From Pseudomonadota bacterium (GTDB taxonomy: Bacteria; Pseudomonadota; Alphaproteobacteria; Rhizobiales; Xanthobacteraceae), in NCBI GenBank assembly GCA_023435725.1, contig JAEYRD010000043.1, positions 1 to 42,211 on the forward strand: a stretch of 42,211 nt of DNA. Reading direction: 5' to 3'. Each line of letters begins with the position of its first letter. The stretch's first letter is position 1. Positions 1-8,469 of this stretch are shown piece after piece. Under the pieces are notes generated by a model. It searched no databases. It worked only from the letters and a program-made list of their open reading frames with translations, and was not told where the DNA came from. The translations under genes and the position numbers were made by a program.

Positions 1-2
1 CC

Positions 3-506
3 GCGATGGAGCAGGGGCAGCTCGACGCGGCCGTGATGCTCGATCCCTCGGTTACCGTGCTCCAGGGCAGCCACAAGGATTTGCGGATCCTCAGCGATAC
101 CCGCACCCAGAAGGACACGTTCGAGACGTTCGGCGGCGAATATCCTGGCGGCGCCCTGTACTCGACCGCGGCCTGGGTTACAGGCCACGAAAAGGAAACG
201 CAGGCGCTCACCAATGCGATGCTGAGCACGCTTGCCTGGATCCATTCGCATTCGCCCGAAGAGATCATGGCCAAGATGCCCGACGAGATGGTCGGCAAGA
301 ACAAGGATCTCTATCTCGCGGCGTTGAAGAACACGATCCCGATGTTCTCGGAAACCGGCAAGATGGACCCGAAGGGTGCGGACGCCGTGCTCGCGGTGTT
401 CAGCGTCGGCTCACCCGAGGTGGCCAACGCCAAGATCGACGTCAGCAAGACCTTTACCAACAAGTTCGTCGACCAGGCCAAGAAGACCACGGGGACTGCC
501 AAATAA
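3..506 (+). CDS. NitT/TauT-family ABC transporter substrate-binding protein, C-terminal part
   Basis: The gene is cut by the left window edge. The frame is open from base 3, so the ATG at 6 is probably internal. The visible 167 residues look like the C-terminal lobe of periplasmic NMT1/TauA/SsuA-type binding proteins: a segment on replacing or removing the ligand (GGALYSTAAW), then amphipathic helices and a Lys-rich tail ending in AKKTTGTAK. Such proteins deliver nitrate, taurine, sulfonates or thiamine precursors to an ABC importer. The substrate cannot be told from this part, and its permease and ATPase must lie to the left of the window, because the genes to the right are of another ABC type. 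Confidence 0.75.
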   Translation, partial: AMEQGQLDAAVMLDPSVTVLQGSHKDLRILSDTRTQKDTFETFGGEYPGGALYSTAAWVTGHEKETQALTNAMLSTLAWIHSHSPEEIMAKMPDEMVGKNKDLYLAALKNTIPMFSETGKMDPKGADAVLAVFSVGSPEVANAKIDVSKTFTNKFVDQAKKTTGTAK

Positions 507-535
507 CTGACGCGAAGGCGTTGTAGTCAAGCGTC

Positions 536-1240
536 ATGAAGTCACCGGTCATTCATCGCGTCACGACGCTTGATCTTGCCGTACGCCCGGTCGCGTGGCC
601 GTTCGCGCAGGAACGGCGTGCCGAGATCGAGGCGCATTTCGCCGAGAAGCAGCGCGAGCGTCCGAAGCTCTGGAACGGTCGCGTGTTGCTCGGGCGCGAT
701 GCCGTCTTCACGGACGGCCATCTCTCAGCGACCTATTTCGAGACCGATTTCGCGAGTTTCCTTGCCTGGCGCGACTGGGGCTTTCCTGATCCGGCCGTGT
801 TCAACGGCTTCGGCATGGGCGCGCTGCGTGCTTCCGACGGTGCCTTTGTCATGGGCGAGATGGCGCAGCACACCGCCAATGCGGGCCGCATCTATTTCCC
901 CTCGGGCACGCCGGACCTCGACGACGTCAGGGACGGCGCGCTCGACATTCCCGGCAGCGTCCTCCGCGAGCTCGGGGAAGAGACCGGCCTGACCGCGGCC
1001 GACTATCGGGCCGAGCCGGATTGGCACTGTGTTGTCACCGGTCCGTCGATTGCAATGATGCAGCTCCTCAACCTGGATATGCCGGGCGAGGTGGCCCGGG
1101 CCCGGATCGAAGCCAATCTCGCGCGCGAGGCCGAGCCTGAGCTTTCGGCCATTCATCTCGTGCGCGGGATGAGTGATCTCACGCCGTCCATGCCGCGATT
1201 TGTCACGGCCTTCGTTGAGCGGCAGTTCGCTTCGCGCTGA
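536..1240 (+). CDS. Nudix hydrolase
   Basis: A 234-residue soluble protein. The C-terminal half of the Nudix box is clear at residues 144-152 (RELGEETGL), giving the metal-binding REUxEExGU core. The first half of the box is poor: the usual Gly-x5-Glu before it is not seen. Nudix enzymes hydrolyse nucleoside diphosphates linked to another moiety, using Mg or Mn. The substrate is unknown. The roughly 110 residues before the box are longer than in simple MutT proteins. The gene starts 29 bases after the preceding binding protein, and a promoter-like site lies between its end and the next operon, so it is probably the last gene of the upstream unit. Confidence 0.8.
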   Translation: MKSPVIHRVTTLDLAVRPVAWPFAQERRAEIEAHFAEKQRERPKLWNGRVLLGRDAVFTDGHLSATYFETDFASFLAWRDWGFPDPAVFNGFGMGALRASDGAFVMGEMAQHTANAGRIYFPSGTPDLDDVRDGALDIPGSVLRELGEETGLTAADYRAEPDWHCVVTGPSIAMMQLLNLDMPGEVARARIEANLAREAEPELSAIHLVRGMSDLTPSMPRFVTAFVERQFASR

Positions 1241-1250
1241 TGCGCGAGGC

Positions 1251-1279
1251 TTGACATCGCGTCGCCCAGCCCATGTGAT
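1251..1279 (+). promoter_or_regulatory. Candidate sigma70-type promoter of the ABC importer operon
   Basis: A perfect -35 (TTGACA, 1251-1256) is followed after 17 bases by TGTGAT (1274-1279), which matches 4 of 6 bases of the -10 consensus. The -10 lies inside a short palindrome (CCCAT GTG ATGGG, 1270-1282) that could be an operator. An A-rich stretch and a strong ribosome binding site (AGGGAGG, 1323-1329) follow before the ATG at 1335. This is seen by eye and not tested. Confidence 0.5.
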
Positions 1280-1334
1280 GGGCAAAAAGAAAAACAAAAA
1301 AGAATGCAATGCACAATCGTCCAGGGAGGTTTTG

Positions 1335-2645
1335 ATGCGCGTGCGCATGGCTGCCCGCTTGGTACGTGGGCTGTTGGTCGCGATTGCCGCGACGGGCTTG
1401 GCGTTGTCCGCCCAGGCTCAGGACAAGAAGATCAAGATCGGCGTCGTCTTTGATTTGACCGGCCCCCTTGCCGGTGGCGGATCTGAGCTCGGCTATATCG
1501 GCGCAAAGATCATCCTCGACCATTTCGCCAAGACCGGCGTCGAAGGCTACAAGATCGAGGCGGTCTATGCTGACGCGCAGAGCAAGCCTGACATCGCCAT
1601 CAACGAATCCGTTCGCCTGCTCGAGCAGGAGAAGGTCGACATGGTGCTCGGCTTCTTCTCCTCGGCGCAATGCGTGCCCGTGGCCGCCCGTGTCGAGCAG
1701 CTGAAAAAGTTCATGTGGATGACGACCTGCATCTCGTCGGCCGTGTTCAACGAGAAGGGCTACAAATACGTCTTTCGCCCGCAGGCGAGCGGCGACCAGT
1801 TCGGCATGATGACGATGGATTTCATCGCACAGAACGCCAAGGCCAAGTTCGACAAGGAACCGAAGGACCTTCGCGTCGCCATCATCCACGAAGACGGCGC
1901 TTATGGCGTCGACGTCTCCAGGGGCAACGAGGCCGGCGCCAAAAAGGCCGGCTTCAACATCGTGATGAAGGAAGGCTATTCGGCGACCGCGCCTGACCTC
2001 TCCGCGTTGGTCACCAAGCTGAAGCGCGCCAAGCCTGATGTCATTTTCCACACCGGCTACAACCCTGATATCACGCTGCTGCTGCGCCAGGCTCGCGAGC
2101 AGGGCCTGAAATTCGGCGCGCTGATGGGCCATGGCGCCGGTTACGGCGTCTATGAGAAGCTGAAGGAAGGCATGGGTGCCGACGCCACCTACATCTTCAA
2201 CACCGATCCCATTTCGATCTGGCTCGCCAACCAGAAGACGATGGACCCGAAGCTCCCGCCGGTCATCAAGATGGTCGGCGAGGAATTCGACAAGATCAAA
2301 CCGGGCGTAGCAATCCGCTCCGCGCATGTCGGCATTGGCGCATCCAACACCTACGTCTTCATGAATGACGTGCTGCCGCGCGCGATCAAGAAATATGGCG
2401 GCGTCGATCCTGACGCGTTGCGCAAGGCGGCGCTCGACACCGACATCCCCGAAGGCGGCACCATGCTCGGCTTCGGCGTGAAGTTCTATGGCGAGGGCAC
2501 GCCGATGTCCGGGCAGAACGAGCGCTCGTTCCCGGTCGTGATCCAGTATATCGACGACAAATCCTCTGTGGTGTGGCCCAAGAGCCAGGCGCAGCGCGAG
2601 GCCGTGCTGCCGCTGCCGAAGGGTAGCACCTACAGCAACCAGTAG
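1335..2645 (+). CDS. Branched-chain-amino-acid-type ABC transporter substrate-binding protein
   Basis: A 436-residue periplasmic binding protein of the LivJ/LivK type (Peripla_BP_6). The ATG at 1335 was chosen because AGGGAGG sits 5 bases upstream and a signal peptide follows directly (hydrophobic LVRGLLVAIAATGLALSAQA, cleavage near AQA-Q). The mature start, KIKIGVVFDLTGPLAGGG, is typical of the family, as are the HEDGAYG and TGYNPDI segments. It heads a complete importer operon: two ATPases and two permeases follow on the same strand. The ligand may be an amino acid, amide or aromatic acid; the sequence does not tell. It is a clear paralogue of the stand-alone protein at 39648-40958, with which it shares long blocks and the C-terminus LPLPKGSTY. 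Confidence 0.9.
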   Translation: MRVRMAARLVRGLLVAIAATGLALSAQAQDKKIKIGVVFDLTGPLAGGGSELGYIGAKIILDHFAKTGVEGYKIEAVYADAQSKPDIAINESVRLLEQEKVDMVLGFFSSAQCVPVAARVEQLKKFMWMTTCISSAVFNEKGYKYVFRPQASGDQFGMMTMDFIAQNAKAKFDKEPKDLRVAIIHEDGAYGVDVSRGNEAGAKKAGFNIVMKEGYSATAPDLSALVTKLKRAKPDVIFHTGYNPDITLLLRQAREQGLKFGALMGHGAGYGVYEKLKEGMGADATYIFNTDPISIWLANQKTMDPKLPPVIKMVGEEFDKIKPGVAIRSAHVGIGASNTYVFMNDVLPRAIKKYGGVDPDALRKAALDTDIPEGGTMLGFGVKFYGEGTPMSGQNERSFPVVIQYIDDKSSVVWPKSQAQREAVLPLPKGSTYSNQ

Positions 2646-2660
2646 CGGCGGAGTGCTCCG

Positions 2661-3428
2661 GTGTTGGAGGTCAGCGGACTGGTGAAGCGGTTTGGTGGCT
2701 TCACCGCCGTCAACAACGTGTCGTTTCGGGTCGATCAGGGCGAGATCCTCGGCCTGATCGGCCCCAACGGCTCGGGCAAGAGCACGATCTTCAACATGCT
2801 CTCCGGCACGCTGGCGCCGACTTCGGGCTCGATCCTGTTCAGTGGCTCCGAGATCGCGGGCCTTGCCCCGCATCGGATCATCAACAGCGGCATCGGCCGC
2901 ACTTTCCAGATACCTCGGCCGTTCCGCCGACTGACGATCTTCGAGAACGTCGCGCTTGCCGGATTCTACGGTCAGGGTCGACACAGCCGGGTCAAGGCGG
3001 AGGAGGCTGCCGAACGTTCGCTGGCCATGGTCGGCCTGCCGACCGATCGCCACGCCAGTGTCGACGGCCTGGGCGCAGCCGGCCTGAAGAAGCTCGAACT
3101 TGCGAAGGCGCTCGCCACCGCGCCAAAATTACTGCTCGCCGACGAGAGCCTCGGCGGCCTCGATGAGGCCGAGATGGACCAGGCGGCCGACATGCTGCGC
3201 AACATCCGCGACGAGCTCGGCATCACCATCATCTGGGTCGAGCACATCATGGGTGTGCTCATGCGCGTCGTCGATCGCGTGATGGTACTCGATCACGGCG
3301 AGAAGATCTCTGAGGGACTGCCGAGCGAGGTTGCCGGCGACCCTCGCGTGATCGAAGTCTATCTCGGCACGGATGCCGAAACCACGCAGGCCGCGGCCGC
3401 CGAAGCGCGCCGTCGCGCGGGAGGCTAG
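2661..3428 (+). CDS. ABC transporter ATP-binding protein, LivG type
   Basis: A 255-residue ATPase that would power the importer. Walker A is GPNGSGKST (about residues 34-42). The GTG start at 2661 follows a GGCGGAG ribosome site 15 bases after the binding protein gene. Two motifs are atypical: the ABC signature, normally LSGGQ or LSYGQ, reads LGAAGLKKLELA, and Walker B ends in DES instead of DEP. The catalytic Glu is kept. Degenerate signatures occur in some LivG-like proteins, so the protein is probably active in a heterodimer with the next gene, which has a standard signature. Confidence 0.9.
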   Translation: MLEVSGLVKRFGGFTAVNNVSFRVDQGEILGLIGPNGSGKSTIFNMLSGTLAPTSGSILFSGSEIAGLAPHRIINSGIGRTFQIPRPFRRLTIFENVALAGFYGQGRHSRVKAEEAAERSLAMVGLPTDRHASVDGLGAAGLKKLELAKALATAPKLLLADESLGGLDEAEMDQAADMLRNIRDELGITIIWVEHIMGVLMRVVDRVMVLDHGEKISEGLPSEVAGDPRVIEVYLGTDAETTQAAAAEARRRAGG

Positions 3429-3431
3429 ACG

Positions 3432-4136
3432 ATGCTGGAGCTCCGCGCCGTCAATGCCGGCTATGGCACGTTCCAGGCGCTGTTCGACGTCAATCTCGAC
3501 GTGAAGGCCGGCGAGGCCATCGGCGTCATCGGTCCGAACGGCGCCGGCAAAACCACGCTGATGCGCGTGATCTCCGGCCTGATTCGTCCCTCGCGCGGGT
3601 CGATCAGGATGGAGGGCGTCGACGTCGTGGCGACGCCGTCGCACAAGATCGTCAGCCTCGGGATCGCGCATGTGCCGGAGAACCGGCGACTGTTTCCGCA
3701 GCTCTCGGTCGACGACAATCTCAAGATGGGCGCCTTCATGAAGGAAGCCCGCGGCCACTACGCCGAGCGGCTGGATGTCGTGTTCGACCTGTTTCCGCGC
3801 CTGAAGGAGCGCCGTCATCAGATGGCCGGCACCATGTCCGGCGGCGAGCAGCAGATGTGCGCGATCGGCCGCGCGCTGATGTCGAATCCAAAGCTCCTGC
3901 TGCTCGACGAACCCTCGGCGGGGCTGGCGCCGGTCGTGGTGCAGCAGGTGTTCGAGCTGGTGAAGCGGATCCGCGCGAGCGGGCTGACGGTGCTGATCGT
4001 CGAGCAGAACGTGCAGCAGGTGCTGCGGGTGGTCGATCGCGCCTATCTGATCGAGGCGGGCACGATCAGGGCGTCCGGCACTTCGGCCGAGATGCTGGCG
4101 AGTGACACGGTCAAGGAAGCGTATCTCGGGGTGTGA
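3432..4136 (+). CDS. ABC transporter ATP-binding protein, LivF type
   Basis: A 234-residue ATPase with all standard motifs: Walker A GPNGAGKTT, Q-loop region, signature MSGGEQQM and Walker B LLLLDEPSAGLAP, followed by the H-loop region (VEQN). It starts 3 bases after the stop of the LivG-type gene, so the two are translationally linked. In the family the LivG/LivF pair forms the nucleotide-binding dimer below the LivH/LivM channel. Confidence 0.92.
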   Translation: MLELRAVNAGYGTFQALFDVNLDVKAGEAIGVIGPNGAGKTTLMRVISGLIRPSRGSIRMEGVDVVATPSHKIVSLGIAHVPENRRLFPQLSVDDNLKMGAFMKEARGHYAERLDVVFDLFPRLKERRHQMAGTMSGGEQQMCAIGRALMSNPKLLLLDEPSAGLAPVVVQQVFELVKRIRASGLTVLIVEQNVQQVLRVVDRAYLIEAGTIRASGTSAEMLASDTVKEAYLGV

Positions 4137-4149
4137 GGGGCATGCAGGC

Positions 4150-5031
4150 ATGCAAGTCTTTTTGGACATTTTCGACATTTACCTGCTGGAGGCCGTGATC
4201 AACGGCATCCTGCTCGGCGGCGTGCTGGCGCTGCTCGCGCTCGGGCTCAATCTGATCTTCGGCGTCATCGACGTGACCTGGATCTGTTACGCCGAGCTCG
4301 TGATGCTCGGCATGTACGCCATGTATTTCATGGTTCAGTATTACGGCATCAGCTATTTCATCGCCGCGCCGCTCACCATCCTGCTCGTCGCTGTGCTCGG
4401 CGCGGCGCTGCACTACCTCGTGATCGCGCCACTGCTGACCGCGCCGCCGATCAACCAGTTGCTCGCGACCGGCGGGGTGCTGTTCGTGCTCCAGAGCTTT
4501 GCGACCGTCGCTTTCGGCATCGACTTCCGCAATCTCGGCATCCGCCTGCCGGTGCTCGCCTTCGGTGACATGAATTTCAGCTACGCCCGGCTGCTCTCGT
4601 TTCTGGCGGCACTGGTCGGCATGGTCGCGGTCTATCTGTTCATGACGCGCACCTTCACAGGCACCGCCATCCGCGCCATCTCGCAGGACCGGCAGATCAT
4701 GGCGCTGATGGGCGTCGATACGAAGCGGATCTATCTCATTACATCGGCGCTCGGCGGCGCGCTGGCCGGGCTCGCGGCCTGCCTGCTGGTGCTGCAATAT
4801 GACGTGCACCCCTTCGTCGGTCTTTCCTTCGGACCGATCACCTTCCTCATCTGCGTGCTCGGTGGCCTCGGCAATTTCGTCGGCGGCTTCATCGCCTCCT
4901 TCGTCTTCGCCGAGATCATCTCGCTCGGCGGCCTGTTCTCCGATCTCGAATGGGGCTATGTGCTCGCCTTCGCCTTCTTCATCGTCATGATGTTCATCCG
5001 GCCCGCGGGCCTGCTCGCGAGGCGCCGATGA
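4150..5031 (+). CDS. Branched-chain-type ABC transporter permease, LivH type
   Basis: A 293-residue inner-membrane protein with about eight hydrophobic segments. The ATG at 4150 was chosen because GAGGGG (4135-4140) lies 9 bases upstream and it comes after the end of livF at 4136; the frame itself is open further upstream. The N-terminal GILLGGVLALLALGLNLIFG is the typical LivH opening, and GGLGNFVGGFIASFVFAEI matches the conserved loop near the C-terminus that docks on the ATPases. It overlaps the next permease by an ATGA junction. Confidence 0.9.
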   Translation: MQVFLDIFDIYLLEAVINGILLGGVLALLALGLNLIFGVIDVTWICYAELVMLGMYAMYFMVQYYGISYFIAAPLTILLVAVLGAALHYLVIAPLLTAPPINQLLATGGVLFVLQSFATVAFGIDFRNLGIRLPVLAFGDMNFSYARLLSFLAALVGMVAVYLFMTRTFTGTAIRAISQDRQIMALMGVDTKRIYLITSALGGALAGLAACLLVLQYDVHPFVGLSFGPITFLICVLGGLGNFVGGFIASFVFAEIISLGGLFSDLEWGYVLAFAFFIVMMFIRPAGLLARRR

Positions 5032-6047
5032 TGGGGCAGGGAAGGCTTGCGGCATGGGCGCTGGGACTGGCGGTGCTGGTCGCGCTGCCCTTCGTATATC
5101 GTGATCCCTATCACCTGCACATCCTGGTGCTGATCCTGATCTGGTCGTTCGCCTATACGTCCTGGTCGATGATGGGGCGCTTCGGTCTGGTCTCGCTCGG
5201 CCATGGTGGCTTCATGGGGATCGGTGCCTATGTCACCGCGCTGCTCTGGAATCATCTCGGGCTGACGCCCTGGATCGGCATTCCCCTCAGCATGGTCGCG
5301 GCCGGCGCGCTGGCGCTGATCGTCGGCTATCCCTGTTTCCGCTTCCGCATCACCGGGCACTATTTCGTGCTGGTGACGCTGGCGCTCTCCGGCATCGTGC
5401 TGCAGGTCATCACCGCGACGCGCGACTATACCGGCGGCTCGCTCGGCTATACGCCGAACCGGGCCTCGGGCAACAAGCTGCTGGCGCTGCAATTCGACGA
5501 CAAGACGACCTGGTACCTGATCGCGCTGGGGGTATGGCTTGCGGGCATCGTGGTGTGGCATTGGGTCGATCGCAGCATGGCGCGCTATGCGCTGGAGGCG
5601 ATCTCGGAGGACGAGGATGCCGCGGCCGCCGCCGGTGTCGACGTCACGGCCGAGAAGCTGAAGATCACGCTGCTCAGTGCGCTGATGACCGCCCTGTCCG
5701 GCGCTATCTACTGCCAGTACCAGATGTTCATCACGCCCGACACGGTGAGCGGCATCGCGGTGTCCCTCCAGATGGTGTTCGCGGCCATCGTCGGCGGGCT
5801 CTTCGTCTCGCTCGGCCCGACCGTCGGCGCTATCATCACCATTTTGCTGGCCGAAACCTTGCGCATCGGATTCGGCACCAAGGCGGTCGGCTGGGACAAC
5901 CTTGTCTATGGCGTGCTGCTCGTCCTTTTCATCATATTCCTTCCCAAGGGTATCCTTGGTAGCTTGCTGGACCGATTGAAGCCGCAACGCAAGGTGTCTC
6001 GCGCTCATGAACAAGAAGCCGTCCAAATCGCTCGCCCAGGAACTTGA
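5028..6047 (+). CDS. Branched-chain-type ABC transporter permease, LivM type
   Basis: A 339-residue inner-membrane permease. The start at 5028 overlaps the LivH stop by 4 bases (ATGA); a second ATG follows at 5031. Family marks are SLGHGGFMGIGAYV near residue 55 and the EAA-like loop ALEAISEDEDAAAAAGVD, which contacts the ATPase. The hydrophobic core ends at LFIIFLPKGILGSLLDRL. The last 20 or so residues are polar, and their codons overlap the start of the polyphosphate kinase gene by 41 bases. Confidence 0.9.
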   Translation: MMGQGRLAAWALGLAVLVALPFVYRDPYHLHILVLILIWSFAYTSWSMMGRFGLVSLGHGGFMGIGAYVTALLWNHLGLTPWIGIPLSMVAAGALALIVGYPCFRFRITGHYFVLVTLALSGIVLQVITATRDYTGGSLGYTPNRASGNKLLALQFDDKTTWYLIALGVWLAGIVVWHWVDRSMARYALEAISEDEDAAAAAGVDVTAEKLKITLLSALMTALSGAIYCQYQMFITPDTVSGIAVSLQMVFAAIVGGLFVSLGPTVGAIITILLAETLRIGFGTKAVGWDNLVYGVLLVLFIIFLPKGILGSLLDRLKPQRKVSRAHEQEAVQIARPGT

Positions 6048-6930
6048 CCGCTACATCACGCCATTCCGCTACGATGGAGCTGGCAAGTTTCACCTCAAGG
6101 ACCACAAGACGAACGAGAGGGACGACCTCGACAAGGATAAGGCGCAGGAGATACTCGACGCCAACAAGAAGCGGCTGATCGAGTTCCAGGAGAAGCTGTA
6201 CGCCCAGGATCGCTGGTCGCTCTTGATCGTATTTCAGGCCATGGACGCCGCTGGAAAGGATTCGGCCATCAAGGCAATTTTCGAGGGTATCAATCCGCAG
6301 GGCTGCGAGGTCCATGCCTTCAAGGCGCCGAGCAGCAAGGAACTCGACCACGGTTTCCTCTGGCGGCACGTGATCGCGCTGCCGGAGCGCGGCCGGATCG
6401 GTATCTTCAATCGTTCCCATTACGAGGAATGCCTGGTGACGCGCGTTCATCCGGAGATTCTCGCCAAGGAGAAGTTGCCGCCAAAGCTCGTGACCAAGAA
6501 CATCTGGAAGGAGCGGTTCGAGGACATCTCCGCCTTCGAGCGCTACCTCTGCCGCAATGGTACCGTCGTGCTGAAGTTCTTCCTCAATGTCTCCAAGGAC
6601 GAGCAGCGCGAGCGTTTCCTCGACCGGCTTGAGACTCCGTCCAAGCAGTGGAAGTTTTCCATGGACGACATCAAGGAGCGCGCGCTGTGGCCGCGCTACG
6701 AGGCGGTCTATCAGGACATCGTCCGGCACACGTCAACGCCTCATGCGCCCTGGTACATCGTGCCAGCTGACCATAAATGGTTCGCACGCGTCGTGATCGG
6801 CTCCGTGATCAATGCTGCGCTCGAAAAGCTCGACTTGCGCTTCCCCCGCGCGGACAAGGCCTCGCTGGAAGAGTTCAAGGAGGTGCGCAAGGCGCTGGAG
6901 CGGGAAGGGAAGGGAAACCGGAAGCGGTGA
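6007..6930 (+). CDS. ppk2: Polyphosphate kinase 2 family protein
   Basis: A 307-residue cytoplasmic kinase that moves phosphate between polyphosphate and nucleotides. It has the PPK2 P-loop (MDAAGKDS, residues 79-86), a Walker B-like segment with the family signature IGIFNRSHYEECL (131-143), and the lid-region Arg/Lys-rich helices around 155-215. Length and the N-terminal RYDGAGKFHLKDHKTNE resemble the polyphosphate:nucleotide phosphotransferase subgroup, often class III, but the class is an inference. It overlaps the end of livM by 41 bases in another frame, so it is probably co-transcribed with the importer, an unexpected partner. Confidence 0.9.
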   Translation: MNKKPSKSLAQELDRYITPFRYDGAGKFHLKDHKTNERDDLDKDKAQEILDANKKRLIEFQEKLYAQDRWSLLIVFQAMDAAGKDSAIKAIFEGINPQGCEVHAFKAPSSKELDHGFLWRHVIALPERGRIGIFNRSHYEECLVTRVHPEILAKEKLPPKLVTKNIWKERFEDISAFERYLCRNGTVVLKFFLNVSKDEQRERFLDRLETPSKQWKFSMDDIKERALWPRYEAVYQDIVRHTSTPHAPWYIVPADHKWFARVVIGSVINAALEKLDLRFPRADKASLEEFKEVRKALEREGKGNRKR

Positions 6931-6997
6931 TTTGGCGCACGGCCTGATGCCGGGCGTTGACCGGGATCGGAGTTGCTCTACGGTGGATCCGCTGATC

Positions 6998-7276
6998 ATG
7001 ATTTCCGGATTCGAGGTTGCCGTGCTGAAGTCTGTTCTTGCCATTGTCGCATTTGCGGCGCTCGTGATGAGTGCGGCCGCGTACGCTCAGACCTACGATC
7101 CACGCTCTCCGGTCTGCCTGCACGTGTTCGGCGAGCTCGAAGGCGAGCGGATGGATTGCATCTTCGCCTCCTTCGCCCAGTGCCAGGCCTCCGCATCAGG
7201 TCGGCCGGCGACCTGCCTCATGAATCCCTATTTCGCGCAAGCGCAGTCGTCGAGGACGGGACGGCGCGGTCGTTAG
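6998..7276 (+). CDS. DUF3551 family small secreted protein
   Basis: A short exported protein. A hydrophobic signal peptide (LKSVLAIVAFAALVMSAAAYAQ) is followed by a domain with the spaced cysteines of DUF3551: C in SPVCLHV, C in MDCIF, C in AQCQAS and C in ATCLMNP, with SGR and NPYF before the end. These proteins are numerous in Bradyrhizobium and have no known function. The start is uncertain: ATG at 6998, or GTG at 7022, which has GAGG 5 bases upstream and begins directly at the signal peptide. Confidence 0.7.
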   Translation: MISGFEVAVLKSVLAIVAFAALVMSAAAYAQTYDPRSPVCLHVFGELEGERMDCIFASFAQCQASASGRPATCLMNPYFAQAQSSRTGRRGR

Positions 7277-7289
7277 CTGTGAACCGGTA

Positions 7290-7370
7290 GGGTGGGCACA
7301 GCGTAGCGTGCCCACCATCCTCATCTGGGCTGGGTGGTGGGCCTGGCGCAAATGCGCCTTTACCCACCCA
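7290..7370. repeat. Pair of inverted repeats between convergent genes
   Basis: The first hairpin has 9-base perfect arms (GGTGGGCAC 7291-7299, GTGCCCACC 7308-7316, loop of 8). The second centres on GGCGCAAATGCGCC (7345-7358), inside imperfect outer arms with GGTGGG and CCCACC. From memory, GTAGGGTGGGCA...TGCCCACC elements are dispersed in Bradyrhizobium genomes. The position between two convergent genes suits a two-way terminator, but there is no long T-run. Confidence 0.6.
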
Positions 7371-7389
7371 CGGTCTCCGTGCAAGTCCC

Positions 7390-8280
7390 TCAATAACCGC
7401 GGCCCCACCAGTAGCAGAAGCGCTCCACATTGGCGGGAAGGCTCGCCTCGTAATTCGCCCACTTCTCGTATTTCGGAAGCTTCACTTCCTTCATCGCGGT
7501 GTCGAAGCACTTGCCGGCGTCGGCGGCCTTCTTCACCTCGGCGGAGAGGTCTTCCATGTAGGCAATGTCGTCCTCGATGTCCTTTTTTGTGCCGAGGCGG
7601 CCACCGGCATAGGGATGGCCCGGGATCATCCGCTCCCAGTCGAGCGACGCGAGCTTCTTCAGGGAGGCAATGTATTCCACAGGCGAGGCGTTGTCGGGAA
7701 TGTTGCGGAACTGGACGGACTCGATCGGCGCGAAGTCCACGACGAAGACGACCTTCTCCTTCGGAAGCCGCATCACCAGCGAATTGTCAGAATGATTGCG
7801 GCCGACATAGTTCAGCTCCAGCGTGGTGCCACCGAGCGTAATGCTCTTCTTGTCATCGACCACCTGGTCGGGCAGGACGACGTCTGCGAGCAGCGAATTT
7901 TGCTTCTTGAGCTCGAGCAGGCGCTCCTTGGTCCGGCGATGGGCGATGAAGGTGGCGCCGAGATCCTTGAATGGCTGGCCGCCGGCGATGTGATCGTAAT
8001 GATGGTGGCTGTAGATGACGTATTTGACCGGCTTGTCGGTGACGGCCTTGATCGCGTCGATATAGGGCTTTGCGGGACGCAAATACGAGATCGGGTCGGT
8101 TGCGATCACGCCTTGCGGGGTGACGATGAACATCGACTGATGGCCGCCATAGCGGAAGATGTAGACGTTCTCGGTGCCGTCGACCTTTTTGGTCGAAGTC
8201 TGCGGCGGGTTTTGCGCAGTGGCGGATCCAAGCCCGGCAACGAAAGCGGCGAGCGCGGTGAGGCAAATCGATATCTTCAT
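7390..8280 (-). CDS. Secreted metallo-beta-lactamase-fold hydrolase
   Basis: A 296-residue protein with an N-terminal signal peptide (ICLTALAAFVAGLGSATAQ) and the MBL metal-binding motif SHHHYDH (His92-x-His94-x-Asp96-His97). Further metal ligands are likely His in VGRNHSDN, Asp in VVDFAP and His in IPGHPYAGG. The fold hydrolyses a wide range of esters, lactones and lactams with two zinc ions; the substrate is unknown. It points toward the DUF3551 gene, and a 750-base gap lies upstream. The ribosome site before the ATG is weak. Confidence 0.88.
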   Translation of the reverse strand: MKISICLTALAAFVAGLGSATAQNPPQTSTKKVDGTENVYIFRYGGHQSMFIVTPQGVIATDPISYLRPAKPYIDAIKAVTDKPVKYVIYSHHHYDHIAGGQPFKDLGATFIAHRRTKERLLELKKQNSLLADVVLPDQVVDDKKSITLGGTTLELNYVGRNHSDNSLVMRLPKEKVVFVVDFAPIESVQFRNIPDNASPVEYIASLKKLASLDWERMIPGHPYAGGRLGTKKDIEDDIAYMEDLSAEVKKAADAGKCFDTAMKEVKLPKYEKWANYEASLPANVERFCYWWGRGY

Positions 8281-8469
8281 CTTTTGGCTTTCTGGAAATG
8301 AACGAGGGCGGGAGAGGTGACTATCCTCGCCATCACAAACGCTGCCGGGAAGACTTTATTCCGCTGCATTGAGTCGCAGGGCCATCAAGGCGCGATAATT
8401 CCTGTCGCAGTGCGCAGCTGCTCAAGGAACTCGCGCGTTCAATTGTGATCGTTAGGCCATTGATCCCGC

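Noticed and set aside
1203..3053. A 616-residue open frame on the minus strand
   Set aside because: It lies opposite the binding protein and LivG-type genes, is rich in Arg/His/Asp/Ala as expected from high-GC antisense, and has no ribosome site or family motif.
4111..6026. Two long minus-strand frames of 314 and 356 residues opposite the permease genes
   Set aside because: They are rich in Asp, Glu, Arg, His and Gln, the complement of membrane-protein codons, and have no motif.
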